In this document: in pieces, positions 8,713 through 17,612 of the stretch
Layout of the letters: each line of letters starts with the position of its first letter
Position numbering within the stretch: the stretch's first letter is position 1
Assembly (NCBI GenBank): GCA_903833275.1
Contig: CAILEP010000012.1
Coordinates: forward strand, 1-64,000
Direction: 5' to 3'
From: an uncultured Bdellovibrionales bacterium
GTDB taxonomy: Bacteria; Bdellovibrionota; Bdellovibrionia; Bdellovibrionales; UBA1609
DNA: 64,000 bases
The notes under the pieces: generated by a model
The model's input: only the letters and a program-made list of their open reading frames with translations
Database searches by the model: none
Told to the model about the DNA's origin: nothing
Made by a program: the position numbers and the translations under genes

Positions 8713-10625
8713 TGTCAGGAATAATGTCAGGGATAAAGTCAGCCGAATCCATCGCGCTCGTCGGCCCGCCAAATTCTGGCAAAACCACGCTCTTTAACTG
8801 GCTTACGGGCCGCCAACAGAAGGTCGTCAATTACGCCGGCTCGACGGTGGATATTGCGATTGGCGAATCACTGGATTTTTATGGGCCGCGATTGAGCCTT
8901 ATTGACACTCCGGGTACCTATAGTTTGTCGCCAAAATCGCAAGATGAAGAGGTGACGCTTAAGACTCTATTTTCGCCGCAGTTTGCCATTAAGAAAGTGA
9001 TTGTTGTTCTCGATTCAACCCAGATCTCGCGCCAAATACACCTCGTGCGCCAGGTTCAAGAATCGGGGTTTCAAGTGGTGGTAGCCATCACCATGCACGA
9101 TTTGCACATGCGTGAAGACAGTGCGGTTGACGTAAAGAGGTTGGCTGAGTTATTGCGCGCGCCGGTTTGCCCGATCGATGGGGTCTTGGGCGGGGGGGTC
9201 AAAGAGCTCGTACAAAAAGTCAGCGCTCTCGGGGTGAGCGTCGGCGGCCAGGTGAGCGCGGCTCCGATTCGGGCCGAGTCAGCCCCGAAGTGGTCACTTG
9301 AAAAACTCAAAGAAGTTTTCGGCGAGGGCGAGCGAATCGCGCGAGAAGTGGTGCGCAAAGAGCTAAAAGTCTACTCTGAAACGGAAAATATCGACAAATG
9401 GCTGCTTCACCCAGTATTGGGGTTGCTATTTTTTGCCGTCATCATGTGCGGGCTTTTTACCTCTATTTATTGGCTGGCACAGCCGATTATGAATGCCGTA
9501 GCCGCCGTCTTTGTTTGGGCTGGGGCGCATATGTCAGGTCTTTTTGGCGAAAATTTATTCTCCGCTTTTCTTTCTGACGGTGTTCTCGCCGGCAGCGGTG
9601 CAGTGCTTGTTTTTGTGCCCCAGATTTTTATTTTATTTTTGGGCATCACGCTTCTTGAAGACACCGGGTATTTAGCGCGTGCCGCGACTCTTGCCGATCG
9701 ACCTTTATCATTTTTTGGGCTCAATGGCCGCGCTTTCGTGCCGATATTATCGGGTTTCGCTTGTGCTGTGCCGGCGATTATGGCGGCGCGCTCGATTACT
9801 TCTAAAAAAGAACGCTGGATTGCCACTTTTATCATTCCGTTTATGACCTGTTCGGCACGTTTGCCGGTTTATGCACTTCTCATTGGCTTTCTCTACAGCG
9901 ATCGAGCTTTTTTGGCGGGGTTGCTTTTAGCCGCTCTTTATTTGGGTGGGCTTATGGTCGGTCTAATTGCCGCGGGTCTGCTCAATCGGTTGGTCAAAAC
10001 AAAAACCCCAAGTCTTTTTATCATGGAGTTGCCACTCTACCGTCGCCCCAAAGCGTCGGTGGTTCTGCGCAATAGCTTTCGTCGCACCAATGCGTACCTA
10101 ACTAAAACGGCGCCGATTATTTTGGTTTTGTCGGTTTTGGTTTGGGCCGCGACGACCTTCCCCAATTATCAGGCCAGCTCACCAAAAGTTAGACTCGAAA
10201 GCAGCGTGGCCGCGCAGGTTGGCAAAACAATCGAGCCACTTTTCACTCCGCTAGGGGTTGATTGGCGGGTTGGGGTTGGCTTAATGAGTGCCTTCGCCGC
10301 ACGCGAAACCTTCGTGTCTTCGCTCGCAGTACTTTTTAATATTACTGACGTCGATGACAAAGATGTAATGAGGACTTCACTGATCGAAAAGATGAAAACG
10401 GCCAGATTTGAAAGCCACGTGGGGGCACTTGCAAACCGACCCATTTTTACTCTGGCTTCGGTGGCGTCGTTGATTGTCTTTTTTATGTTGGCTATGCAAT
10501 GTATGTCGACGAGTTCAGTGGCTTATCGCGAAACGGGTTCGTGGTGGTTTGCTACGACCCAGGTGGTTTTAATGAACGTGCTTGCCTATGGTGCCGCCGC
10601 CGCGGTTTTTGCCCTCTTAACATAA
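8712..10625 (+). CDS. feoB: FeoB ferrous iron transporter
   Basis: A 637-residue fusion of a cytosolic G domain and a membrane channel for Fe2+ import. G1 is GPPNSGKT (residues 18-25), the switch threonine lies in AGSTVD and G3 is DTPG (65-68). The expected G4 NxxD reads TMHD (127-130), an unusual change at the guanine-specificity motif. The membrane part has both gate regions, GFACAVPAIMAAR and TCSARLPVYALL, with their cysteines. At 637 residues it is shorter than the ~770-residue E. coli protein, and no feoC follows. The ATG at 8712 (TAATG overlap with feoA) is preferred over a GTG at 8700. Confidence 0.95.
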   Translation: MSGIMSGIKSAESIALVGPPNSGKTTLFNWLTGRQQKVVNYAGSTVDIAIGESLDFYGPRLSLIDTPGTYSLSPKSQDEEVTLKTLFSPQFAIKKVIVVLDSTQISRQIHLVRQVQESGFQVVVAITMHDLHMREDSAVDVKRLAELLRAPVCPIDGVLGGGVKELVQKVSALGVSVGGQVSAAPIRAESAPKWSLEKLKEVFGEGERIAREVVRKELKVYSETENIDKWLLHPVLGLLFFAVIMCGLFTSIYWLAQPIMNAVAAVFVWAGAHMSGLFGENLFSAFLSDGVLAGSGAVLVFVPQIFILFLGITLLEDTGYLARAATLADRPLSFFGLNGRAFVPILSGFACAVPAIMAARSITSKKERWIATFIIPFMTCSARLPVYALLIGFLYSDRAFLAGLLLAALYLGGLMVGLIAAGLLNRLVKTKTPSLFIMELPLYRRPKASVVLRNSFRRTNAYLTKTAPIILVLSVLVWAATTFPNYQASSPKVRLESSVAAQVGKTIEPLFTPLGVDWRVGVGLMSAFAARETFVSSLAVLFNITDVDDKDVMRTSLIEKMKTARFESHVGALANRPIFTLASVASLIVFFMLAMQCMSTSSVAYRETGSWWFATTQVVLMNVLAYGAAAAVFALLT

Positions 10626-10652
10626 TGATAGTGGCCCCTCCGAAAGTGTGGC

Positions 10653-10678
10653 AATACGCGGCTAAACGCCGCGTTATT
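10653..10678 (+). terminator. Hairpin after feoB
   Basis: A ten-base stem (AATACGCGGC with GCCGCGTTATT, one bulged base) around a TAAAC loop, 28 bases after the feoB stop. It is GC-rich and stable, but the following T run is poor, so it is a weak candidate for intrinsic termination. Confidence 0.45.
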
Positions 10679-10736
10679 CAATGACTCGCCCAATCTAGGT
10701 GCTAGCGTTGTAGTTAACTTTTAAAAGGAGATCTCT

Positions 10737-11210
10737 ATGAAAAATATTTTTGCAGTTCTCGCGATTCTTATTGGTACAACTTTGGGCATTCAAGGGTTTG
10801 CTGACGACACTCAACTTGTTCATGCCACTCTGGCCACAAAAGAGGTCAGCTTTTTTCACCAGGGTATACATAGCTTCTACAGCTGCGATTATGTACAGAA
10901 CGAAACTGAAAAAGCACTTTCGGCACTTGGGGCGCGAGATGCGAAAGTGAGATGCGCCGGTGGCTTGCCGTACGAAAGCTACACGCATGTAACGGCCTCG
11001 TTTAAGGCGATTCGAGAGACTAGTGCTGATAAGTCTACGATGACCGCAAAAATGACCAGCATCATACTTCGTCATTCTGACTCGTGCGATCTTCATGAAG
11101 AGATCTTGCGCAACTTGCTGCCCGCATTTGAGGTTTATAGCAAGCGCGTCCACAGCTCTTGCTGGGATTCTCAAGGCGACGTCGAGTATGACGTAACAGT
11201 ACTTCGATAG
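10737..11210 (+). CDS. Small exported cysteine-containing protein, unknown function
   Basis: 157 residues with a signal peptide (KNIFAVLAILIGTTLGIQGFA-DD) and a strong AAAAGGAG ribosome-binding site. The mature part has four cysteines (in SCDYVQ, VRCAGG, DSCDLHEE and SSCWDSQ), enough for two disulfides, which fits a periplasmic or surface location. It begins just after the feoB hairpin and ends 41 bases before the cytochrome lipoprotein gene. No family is recognised. Confidence 0.7.
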   Translation: MKNIFAVLAILIGTTLGIQGFADDTQLVHATLATKEVSFFHQGIHSFYSCDYVQNETEKALSALGARDAKVRCAGGLPYESYTHVTASFKAIRETSADKSTMTAKMTSIILRHSDSCDLHEEILRNLLPAFEVYSKRVHSSCWDSQGDVEYDVTVLR

Positions 11211-11251
11211 AATTTAGTTAAAGGAATAAACTTAAAACAACCAGAGGCACA

Positions 11252-12529
11252 ATGAAAAACCATCACGGTAAACCCACAAAAAATAGCGGTCTGAAGAGCG
11301 TAATGAGGGCGGTGGCCTCGATGGTCGTGGCGCTGGCAGCAGTGTCGTTAACCCATTGTGCCTCGCAATCGAAGTCAAGTGCGACTTCGGCCACTGATAA
11401 AGCTGAGAGTAAAACGTGGGCAAAGGGCATGCGCGGTATGGCTGAAAGTCTTCAGCGCCTGATGCCTTATGTTTTTAGTCGAGACGAATTCAATGACCCC
11501 AATAATCGTGCAGCGATCCATGACAGAATTGCCAACTTCGCCGCTGGAGTGGCCGAAGTGCCTAAACATGCTGGCGAAGCGATGCTCGGCAAAGACCCGC
11601 TGGTGCAGTTTTCGATTGCGCGTTTAACATCAAATGCGCATCACGCTCAGCAGGCCTTTGATGAGGGGCACCTCGAGTTTTCGCGCACCGTTTTGCGTGA
11701 AAGCATGGGTCTTTGTTTCAGCTGCCACTCTTCGCAACAGTTTGGCCCACAAGATAATTTTTCGACATCATCATTGAGCCCAAATTTTCGAATTTACCCA
11801 ACAGAGAGAGCTGACTATTACGTGGCCACTCGGCAATTTGATAAAGCTGTTGATCTGTTAGAAGGGGTTTTGAAGTCGCCAGCTCAGTTGCTCGACGACC
11901 CTCATGAACAAGTTGATTCGCTACGCAAATATTTGTCGCTCGAGGTTCGGGTGAAGAATGACCCCAATCGTGCGGCGGGTCTTCTTGAAAAATTTCTTTC
12001 ACAAAAAGATCTTCCTTATTTTATCGCGGCCGATGCTGAAGTTTGGTTAAAGAGCCTAAGAGATTGGCAGCGCGAAAAACCTTCGACGACATCAGCCTTG
12101 GTTCGGGCCCAAGCCTTAACCCGTAAGGCGCGAAATCTGCAAGCTACCGGTGGCTACCAGTCGGGGTATGTCGATTTCTTGCGTGTCACTTCAATATTGC
12201 ACGAGGGGTTGCGCTCAGCCGCAAGTCTAAAAGACAAATCTCATTATTATGAGATGCTGGGTCAGAGTTACGACACGCTTTCTGAAATGGGCACTTGGGA
12301 TTTGCCTGAGGTCTATTTCGAAGCCTGCATTCGCGCTTCGCCCAAGAGTGAAGAGTCGAAGCGTTGCTATCGCGAATTTGAGCGTGCCATTGTTCTCGGT
12401 TTTTCAGGTAGCGCTGGTGTCTTTATACCAAAAGAAGAGCGTGAGCGCATGAACGATCTCAAAGCCTTGGCCGGATTTTCGGTGTCGAATGATTTTGCGC
12501 CAGCAGAGAAATCGCCCGAGAAACATTGA
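11252..12529 (+). CDS. Monoheme c-type cytochrome lipoprotein with helical repeats
   Basis: 425 residues. The N terminus carries a lipoprotein signal ending at C36 (SLTHC), and a single covalent heme site C155-F-S-C158-H159 follows. After the heme site the sequence is helical and TPR-like (ADYYVATRQFDKAVDLLEGVL; KSHYYEMLGQSYDTLSEMG). It should be an outer-membrane-anchored periplasmic monoheme protein, possibly an electron carrier or a heme-binding scaffold, but no partner is adjacent. Its last 71 bases overlap the end of the convergent znuB-like gene on the other strand. Confidence 0.8.
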   Translation: MKNHHGKPTKNSGLKSVMRAVASMVVALAAVSLTHCASQSKSSATSATDKAESKTWAKGMRGMAESLQRLMPYVFSRDEFNDPNNRAAIHDRIANFAAGVAEVPKHAGEAMLGKDPLVQFSIARLTSNAHHAQQAFDEGHLEFSRTVLRESMGLCFSCHSSQQFGPQDNFSTSSLSPNFRIYPTERADYYVATRQFDKAVDLLEGVLKSPAQLLDDPHEQVDSLRKYLSLEVRVKNDPNRAAGLLEKFLSQKDLPYFIAADAEVWLKSLRDWQREKPSTTSALVRAQALTRKARNLQATGGYQSGYVDFLRVTSILHEGLRSAASLKDKSHYYEMLGQSYDTLSEMGTWDLPEVYFEACIRASPKSEESKRCYREFERAIVLGFSGSAGVFIPKEERERMNDLKALAGFSVSNDFAPAEKSPEKH

Positions 12530-13328
12530 AGACGCGTTCGTAAAGAAGGCGACCAATGAGTATGATAAAAAAGCTCGTGGTCAGCGTTGCGACGATGCCG
12601 GCGCCAGCCGGCCAATCGAAGCGTGTTGATAAATAAAATGAAAAAAGCACGGCGAGAACGCCGAAAACCCATGAAAAAAGCAGGCGCGATCGAATCGATT
12701 TTGCAAAGCGACAACCAAGTGCTGCCGGTACGACGAGAATTGAGAATACGACCAAAACGCCTGCATGATGGGTCGAAAAAGTAATGACGACTCCAAATAG
12801 AAAATAGAAAAGAAAATCCCAGGCGAAAGAACTGCGCTCGCCGTTTGAAATGGCCCAAAATTGACGACGAAATAAATAATGAATGACTCCAATGGCTGAA
12901 TAGACGAGGGCGGTTTCGAAAACTGAGCCCCATGAGACAAACAAAATATTACCGATCAATGCTGTTTTAATGTGCTCGTCGCCGTGGGGCAATTGGGCCA
13001 TCACTAGAATAAGAACGCCGCTTGCGAAGGCATAGGTGATGCCAATAATCGCTTCTTGCGAAATTTGTTTTTCGAATTTACGAAAAAGCGAGAGGCCAAG
13101 TGAAACAAGTAAGCAAAGCAGCAACGAGAAAAAGAAGGCACTCGAGCTATTTTCAGATTGAGTGACCCAAAGGCTAACCGCTGAGCCAAGGGCTGAGATT
13201 TGCGAAAGGCTGATGTCGACAAAAATAACGTCGCGTTTAAGAACGTGCAAACCAAGGTAGGCGTGAATGCCAACAAGCAAAATTGAAAGTACGATGGCTG
13301 GCGCTAAAAATTGAAGCATTTGTGACAA
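12459..13328 (-). CDS. znuB: Zn/Mn ABC transporter permease (ZnuB-like)
   Basis: A 289-residue inner-membrane permease of the ABC-3 family, with about eight hydrophobic segments and family sequences such as GLHVLKRDVIFVDISLSQISALGSAV, GITYAFASGVLILVMAQ, VVFSILVVPAALGCRFAKSI and FDWPAGAGIVATLT. It imports zinc or manganese with the binding protein encoded 27 bases upstream. The ATP-binding subunit (ZnuC) is absent here and must be encoded elsewhere, or be supplied by another transporter. Its 3' end overlaps the convergent cytochrome gene by 71 bases. Confidence 0.88.
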   Translation of the reverse strand: MSQMLQFLAPAIVLSILLVGIHAYLGLHVLKRDVIFVDISLSQISALGSAVSLWVTQSENSSSAFFFSLLLCLLVSLGLSLFRKFEKQISQEAIIGITYAFASGVLILVMAQLPHGDEHIKTALIGNILFVSWGSVFETALVYSAIGVIHYLFRRQFWAISNGERSSFAWDFLFYFLFGVVITFSTHHAGVLVVFSILVVPAALGCRFAKSIRSRLLFSWVFGVLAVLFSFYLSTRFDWPAGAGIVATLTTSFFIILIGRLLYERVFNVSRAISLLAQNHSTPKIRPRL

Positions 13329-13355
13329 AGAACTTACCTCAGGAGGTTGGGTGAC

Positions 13356-14294
13356 TTATTTTTTCAGTTTTGAGCCTTCAGTTTCGAACACTTTAACAAG
13401 TTTTTCAATCAGGGCTTCGGTGCTTTCGGTATTATCATCGCCCCGCACAGACACCGCTACTCTCGCGACCGCCACATCGGGTATTTCTTGGCGCAATTTG
13501 GTGGCCGGTGAGTCGTCGTAAAAGTTTTCGATAAGGACTAGCTTTATATTGTGCGATTTCATTTCGTTGATGACGGCAATCAGGTGGGTTGCGGTCGGGG
13601 GTATGCCCGGTTTCGGTTCGAGTTGCCAATTCGAGCGGACTCCGAATCTATTCAAAAAATAAGAAATTGTCTTGTGATAGGTGACGACTTCTTTGATTCC
13701 GGTTTTTGTGATTCGAGCTTGCCACTCCTTGGTTTTTTCAGTCAGCTTTTTTTGAAAGGCGGCGGCATTGTTTTTAAATTGTTCGTGGTGAGCCGAGTCG
13801 ATTTCACCCATGCGCTCAGCGACGAGTTCGGCCGCCTTGCCCATTCGAATCGGGTCGAGTTGAAAATGGGGGTTTCCGCCGGGGTGCACATCACCCTGTG
13901 CGCGAGTGACCGACCCTGTCGGCACTTCTATTGGGTCAATGGCTTCACCCAGCTCATAATAGCCCCGTGACCCGATTTGAATTTTCGGGTTGCGTGCACC
14001 TTCGATCAGAGGGCGAATCCAGGCGGCTTCGAGTTCGAGGCCTTGAGCCACTACAAGATCGGCGTTGGTCATCTTGGTCATGAACGAGGGTTTTGCTTCA
14101 ATTTGGTGAGGGTCTTGGGTGCCCTTGGCCACGGCAAATGTCGAAACTTGGTCGCCGCCAATGACATCAATCATGGCTGCCAAATCGGTTGTTGTGGTGA
14201 CGACATTTAATTTTGCTTGAGCGACCGAGGCACCTAAAAATGAAAGGGCGATAAATGTGAGTGCGAGGGGGGCTGATATTAAAAATGTTTTCAA
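13356..14294 (-). CDS. znuA: Zn/Mn ABC transporter substrate-binding protein (ZnuA-like)
   Basis: A 312-residue periplasmic metal-binding protein with a signal peptide ending ASVAQA-KL. The expected ligands are H63 (QDPHQIE), H143 (GNPHFQ), H207 (TYHKT) and an aspartate at 260/261 (ENFYDDSPAT). It has no long His/Asp-rich loop of the type common in zinc-specific members, so zinc versus manganese cannot be settled. The gene lies between a porin gene 15 bases upstream and znuB 27 bases downstream, which suggests one operon moving a metal across both membranes. Confidence 0.9.
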   Translation of the reverse strand: MKTFLISAPLALTFIALSFLGASVAQAKLNVVTTTTDLAAMIDVIGGDQVSTFAVAKGTQDPHQIEAKPSFMTKMTNADLVVAQGLELEAAWIRPLIEGARNPKIQIGSRGYYELGEAIDPIEVPTGSVTRAQGDVHPGGNPHFQLDPIRMGKAAELVAERMGEIDSAHHEQFKNNAAAFQKKLTEKTKEWQARITKTGIKEVVTYHKTISYFLNRFGVRSNWQLEPKPGIPPTATHLIAVINEMKSHNIKLVLIENFYDDSPATKLRQEIPDVAVARVAVSVRGDDNTESTEALIEKLVKVFETEGSKLKK

Positions 14295-14309
14295 TTGAAG
14301 CTCCCTTTT

Positions 14310-15485
14310 TTAATAAGAGTGGGCTGGGTGAGAGCCGATTGTGTAATTGGCCAAGACGTAAATGCGTTTTTCGTTACCATGATAAGGCATGAGGGTTTGG
14401 CCATGCCCCTCGCTGTACTCGAGGCGGTAGGCTGAAAATTCTGTGGCGGTAAAGGTGACGCCAGCCGTGTAGCGCTGCGAGCAGAGGTTTTCAAGAGGCG
14501 AACTTGGGTCGATAGCAACCGTAACCGCATCGTTAACGTTCAGAAAGTCGTATCGGGCATTTGCAGCCCATCGCTCGGCAAATTGATATTGGCCCCATAC
14601 ATTACCGCCCGTGTCGATTTCATCATTGATCATTGTGCGCGGCATTTGGCCCATTGTGCGTCGAATGTATTCAATGCCGGCGATGCCAGAATGATATTTG
14701 CCTCCATTCACTGGCCGCCATTTAAAAGTCAAATCGGCACCTTGAAGGTTGGTAAACGAAAGTGTTGAGTTCGCGCCGTAAGCATATGAAACACCGGCTT
14801 CAACGGTCGCTGACTCGCTGATGTCGAAAAGACTTTTGTAATGAAATAGAGCCACGCCATCGTTCGACGAAGGTGGGCGAAACTCTGTATTGGTGCCGCC
14901 CCCGCGCAAATATTGAGCGGTGACTTCGCTGTACCAACGTTCGGTCGGCAGCAAGTAAGCCGCCGATAGCCCAACATCGTTTAATCCATCATCACCGCCA
15001 AGTAACATAGCGTTGACTAACGGCACGTCGATAAACGGAAAGGCATGTGAGTGAAGCAGATTGTGCCTGCCAAAAGCGGCCTTGAATTTACCAACCTTAA
15101 AGGTAAATCGTGGGATTTCATTGGTCTCGGCGTAGAGCTCTTCGGGCTCGATCTTCCAGCTTTCGTTGGTTTGGCTGGCCGGTAGAGTTTGGCCAGGCTG
15201 TGGTACATCGGAGTACTCTGGGGCCACCGTGAGCACCATATTGAGTCGGCTGTAAGGGTCGACGTCAGCGTAGAAGTTGATTTCGGCTTCTTCGATGTCA
15301 ATGCCATTTCGCGTGGTCGCAGTGTTTTGATTTGAATTGCGGTACAAAAAAAGCGCATTGGCGCTGATGTTCGGTGTCTTAAGTGCATTTTGAGCTTGGC
15401 CCGAAACGCCAAGAAAATAAACGGCAAACAGAATGGCGAACGATTGGGCAACTGATCTGGCGAATGATGTTTCGAATCGAAGCAT
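14310..15485 (-). CDS. Outer-membrane porin-like beta-barrel of the metal-uptake operon
   Basis: 391 residues with a signal peptide (ending GVSGQA-QN) and alternating beta-strand sequence throughout (FTFKVGKFKAAFGRHNLLHS, AAYLLPTERWYSEVTAQYLR), closing with IYVLANYTIGS...Y. It resembles porin-type barrels, without a TonB box. Because its stop is 15 bases from znuA, it is likely the outer-membrane entry pore for the same metal. AAGGGGG precedes the ATG by four bases. A divergent promoter region with the dioxygenase gene separates them by about 127 bases. No clear Zur operator is seen. Confidence 0.8.
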   Translation of the reverse strand: MLRFETSFARSVAQSFAILFAVYFLGVSGQAQNALKTPNISANALFLYRNSNQNTATTRNGIDIEEAEINFYADVDPYSRLNMVLTVAPEYSDVPQPGQTLPASQTNESWKIEPEELYAETNEIPRFTFKVGKFKAAFGRHNLLHSHAFPFIDVPLVNAMLLGGDDGLNDVGLSAAYLLPTERWYSEVTAQYLRGGGTNTEFRPPSSNDGVALFHYKSLFDISESATVEAGVSYAYGANSTLSFTNLQGADLTFKWRPVNGGKYHSGIAGIEYIRRTMGQMPRTMINDEIDTGGNVWGQYQFAERWAANARYDFLNVNDAVTVAIDPSSPLENLCSQRYTAGVTFTATEFSAYRLEYSEGHGQTLMPYHGNEKRIYVLANYTIGSHPAHSY

Positions 15486-15612
15486 GCGGCCCCCTTAGCG
15501 GTGTCCTATATTGACCAGTTTTTAAACAGCGTGGCAACGATTAATTTGAGTCTGTCTACACGTGTAATTGCCTCTATCTCTGTTACAATTTTGTGATTGT
15601 AGGTGAGGGGAT

Positions 15613-16389
15613 ATGAGCGAATTAATGCCAACGGTTTTTATCGGACACGGCTCGCCGATGAATGTATTTGCAGAGAGTGAGCATGCGACGATGCTCAAGG
15701 GCGCCGCCAAGAAATGGCCGCGACCTGAAAGTATATTGATGGTGTCGGCTCATTGGGAGACCGCGGCCGCTAGCGTTTTAAAAGTCGACCAGCCGAAGGT
15801 GATCTATGATTTTGGTGGCTTTCCGCCTGAACTTTATAAGGTGCAATACCCAGCGCCCGGCGCCCCGGCTCTTGCTGAACGAGTGCATGAACTAGCTCCC
15901 GAAGTCGCTCTTGTAAATAATTGGGGTTTTGATCATGGGGCTTGGACAATTTTGCATCATCTGTATCCGGAAGCCAAAATACCAATGACCCAACTTAGTT
16001 TGTCGCGAGCATTTAACTATCGCCAACATTTCGAATTGGCGGCGAAATTAAAATCGTTGCGTGCCGAAGGGGTTTTGATTCTTGGCAGTGGCAACTTGGT
16101 GCACAATCTGCGAGCCATAAAATGGCAAACTGATGCGCCGGTCTACGATTGGGTCACACGGTTTGATCGAATTTTACGCGATAAAATTTTAGAGCGTGAT
16201 CTTAGTTTTCTACTAAACCCTGAGTCTATCGATGCCGAGTTGGCTCATCTCGCGATGCCATCTCTTGAGCACTATCTGCCCGTTCTATATACACTCGGCT
16301 CGACCGAACCCGGCGAAAAAATCGATTATTTGCATGAAGGTATTCAGAACGCCTCGATTTCGATGAGGTCTTTTGTGGTGGGTGGCTAG
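15613..16389 (+). CDS. 4,5-DOPA-type extradiol dioxygenase (YgiD/LigB family)
   Basis: 258 residues matching the class III extradiol dioxygenase family, in which a divalent metal is held by histidines. Visible hallmarks are FIGHGSPMN (H12), SAHWE (H47), NNWGFDHGAWTILHHLYP (H108) and GSGNLVHN (H164). Bacterial YgiD opens the ring of L-DOPA and related catechols. The physiological substrate here is unknown. The start follows AGGTGAGGGG. It is transcribed alone, divergently from the porin gene. Confidence 0.88.
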   Translation: MSELMPTVFIGHGSPMNVFAESEHATMLKGAAKKWPRPESILMVSAHWETAAASVLKVDQPKVIYDFGGFPPELYKVQYPAPGAPALAERVHELAPEVALVNNWGFDHGAWTILHHLYPEAKIPMTQLSLSRAFNYRQHFELAAKLKSLRAEGVLILGSGNLVHNLRAIKWQTDAPVYDWVTRFDRILRDKILERDLSFLLNPESIDAELAHLAMPSLEHYLPVLYTLGSTEPGEKIDYLHEGIQNASISMRSFVVGG

Positions 16390-16409
16390 AGGCTTGGGTC
16401 TGCAATATG

Positions 16410-17612
16410 TTAGAGTCTTTTCATCACCGCTGCGTAAAAGCCGTCAGAGCCGTGGATGTGCGGCCAGATGCGGTGCTCTGAAAGTAACGACCATTTGGTG
16501 CCAACCGTAGAATTTAGAAACCATTTAATTTGGTCCTCATTTTCACGCTTTAAAATACTACATGTGGCGTAGACCATGATGCCGCCGGGTTTGCACATTT
16601 CTGAATACTTCGAAAGTATGTCTTTTTGCAAATTGCACACCGAGCTGATCTGCTCGACGGTGAGCTTCCATTTTGTATCGGGGTTTCGACGAAGTGTTCC
16701 GAGGCCCGAGCACGGTGAATCAATTAAAACTCGGTCAAAGCTATTTGCGAGTCGTTTGATCACTTGGGGCGAATCAATTAGTTTTGTTTCTAAGATTGTT
16801 GCGCCTGCGCGTGAGGCGCGCTGTTTGAGGTCTTGCAACTTAAAGTCGTGAATGTCCAGCGCCACAATTTTGCCCTGATTCTGCATGAGGGCCGCCAGGT
16901 GCAGCGACTTTCCGCCAGAGCCTGCGCAAGCATCAACAACTTGCTGACCGGGCTGAGCTTGTAGCAAAGGCGCGATCGCCTGCGAGCCGGCGTCCTGCAT
17001 TTCAAATTCGCCTTTTTTAAAAGCTTGAGTGGCAAACACATTTTCTCGCTTCTTCAAATAGAGGCCATCACGAATGTTCACTGAGCTTTTGATTTTATCG
17101 GCGCTGACCTTTTCTAATTTCAAATCTTGAATCAGTTTTTCAATATTGGTTTTAAGTGTATTGGTGCGCAAAAAAATAATTGGGTCTTTGTTGAGGCTTT
17201 GCATGATTGGGGCCCATTCGGCGCCAAATTCTTTTTGACCCAGTTCACAAAGCCAATCAGGGAAGGAGTGCTCAATTGCGGCAGGCTTTTTGGTCTTCAG
17301 GCGACTTTGTATTTTCGCCGTATCAGTATTCTTAAATTCGGGTCGCACAACGGGTTTTAGATTTTGTGTAACGAGGTACGCGGCAATGATGGGCCAAAGC
17401 GCCTGAGACTCGGCGACAAATTCAAGATTTCTTTTATGTCGAATAATCCCGTAGACTCCCTCGGCAAAAAAGCTTCGTTCTTCGGTCGACCACTTGTTAT
17501 TAACGCGCATGTATTTGTCGATCATACGGTCGGCATGTTTGCCTTTTTCAAAAACCTCGATCAGGGCTTGAGACAGAGTATTTAGAATGTGAAATTGCAC
17601 AGCTTTGCTCAA
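16410..17612 (-). CDS. RsmB/NOL1-family RNA cytosine-C5 methyltransferase
   Basis: 400 residues: a NusB-like helical N terminus (HILNTLSQALIEVFEKGKHA), a linker, and a Rossmann methyltransferase with SAM motif DACAGSGGKSLHLA (227-240). The two catalytic cysteines are C301 (DSPCSGLGTLRR, attacks C6) and C351 (YATCSILKREN, releases product). The family methylates 16S rRNA C967 or other C5 sites. Assignment to RsmB itself is likely but not certain. Its ATG overlaps the TGA of the upstream methyltransferase gene (ATGA at 17609-17612), so the two are translated together. Confidence 0.88.
   Translation of the reverse strand: MSKAVQFHILNTLSQALIEVFEKGKHADRMIDKYMRVNNKWSTEERSFFAEGVYGIIRHKRNLEFVAESQALWPIIAAYLVTQNLKPVVRPEFKNTDTAKIQSRLKTKKPAAIEHSFPDWLCELGQKEFGAEWAPIMQSLNKDPIIFLRTNTLKTNIEKLIQDLKLEKVSADKIKSSVNIRDGLYLKKRENVFATQAFKKGEFEMQDAGSQAIAPLLQAQPGQQVVDACAGSGGKSLHLAALMQNQGKIVALDIHDFKLQDLKQRASRAGATILETKLIDSPQVIKRLANSFDRVLIDSPCSGLGTLRRNPDTKWKLTVEQISSVCNLQKDILSKYSEMCKPGGIMVYATCSILKRENEDQIKWFLNSTVGTKWSLLSEHRIWPHIHGSDGFYAAVMKRL

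Noticed and set aside
15486-15612. Zur-like operator between the porin and dioxygenase genes
   Set aside because: TGTAA/TTACA half-sites are present, but the 15-base spacing and surrounding bases do not fit a known Zur box.
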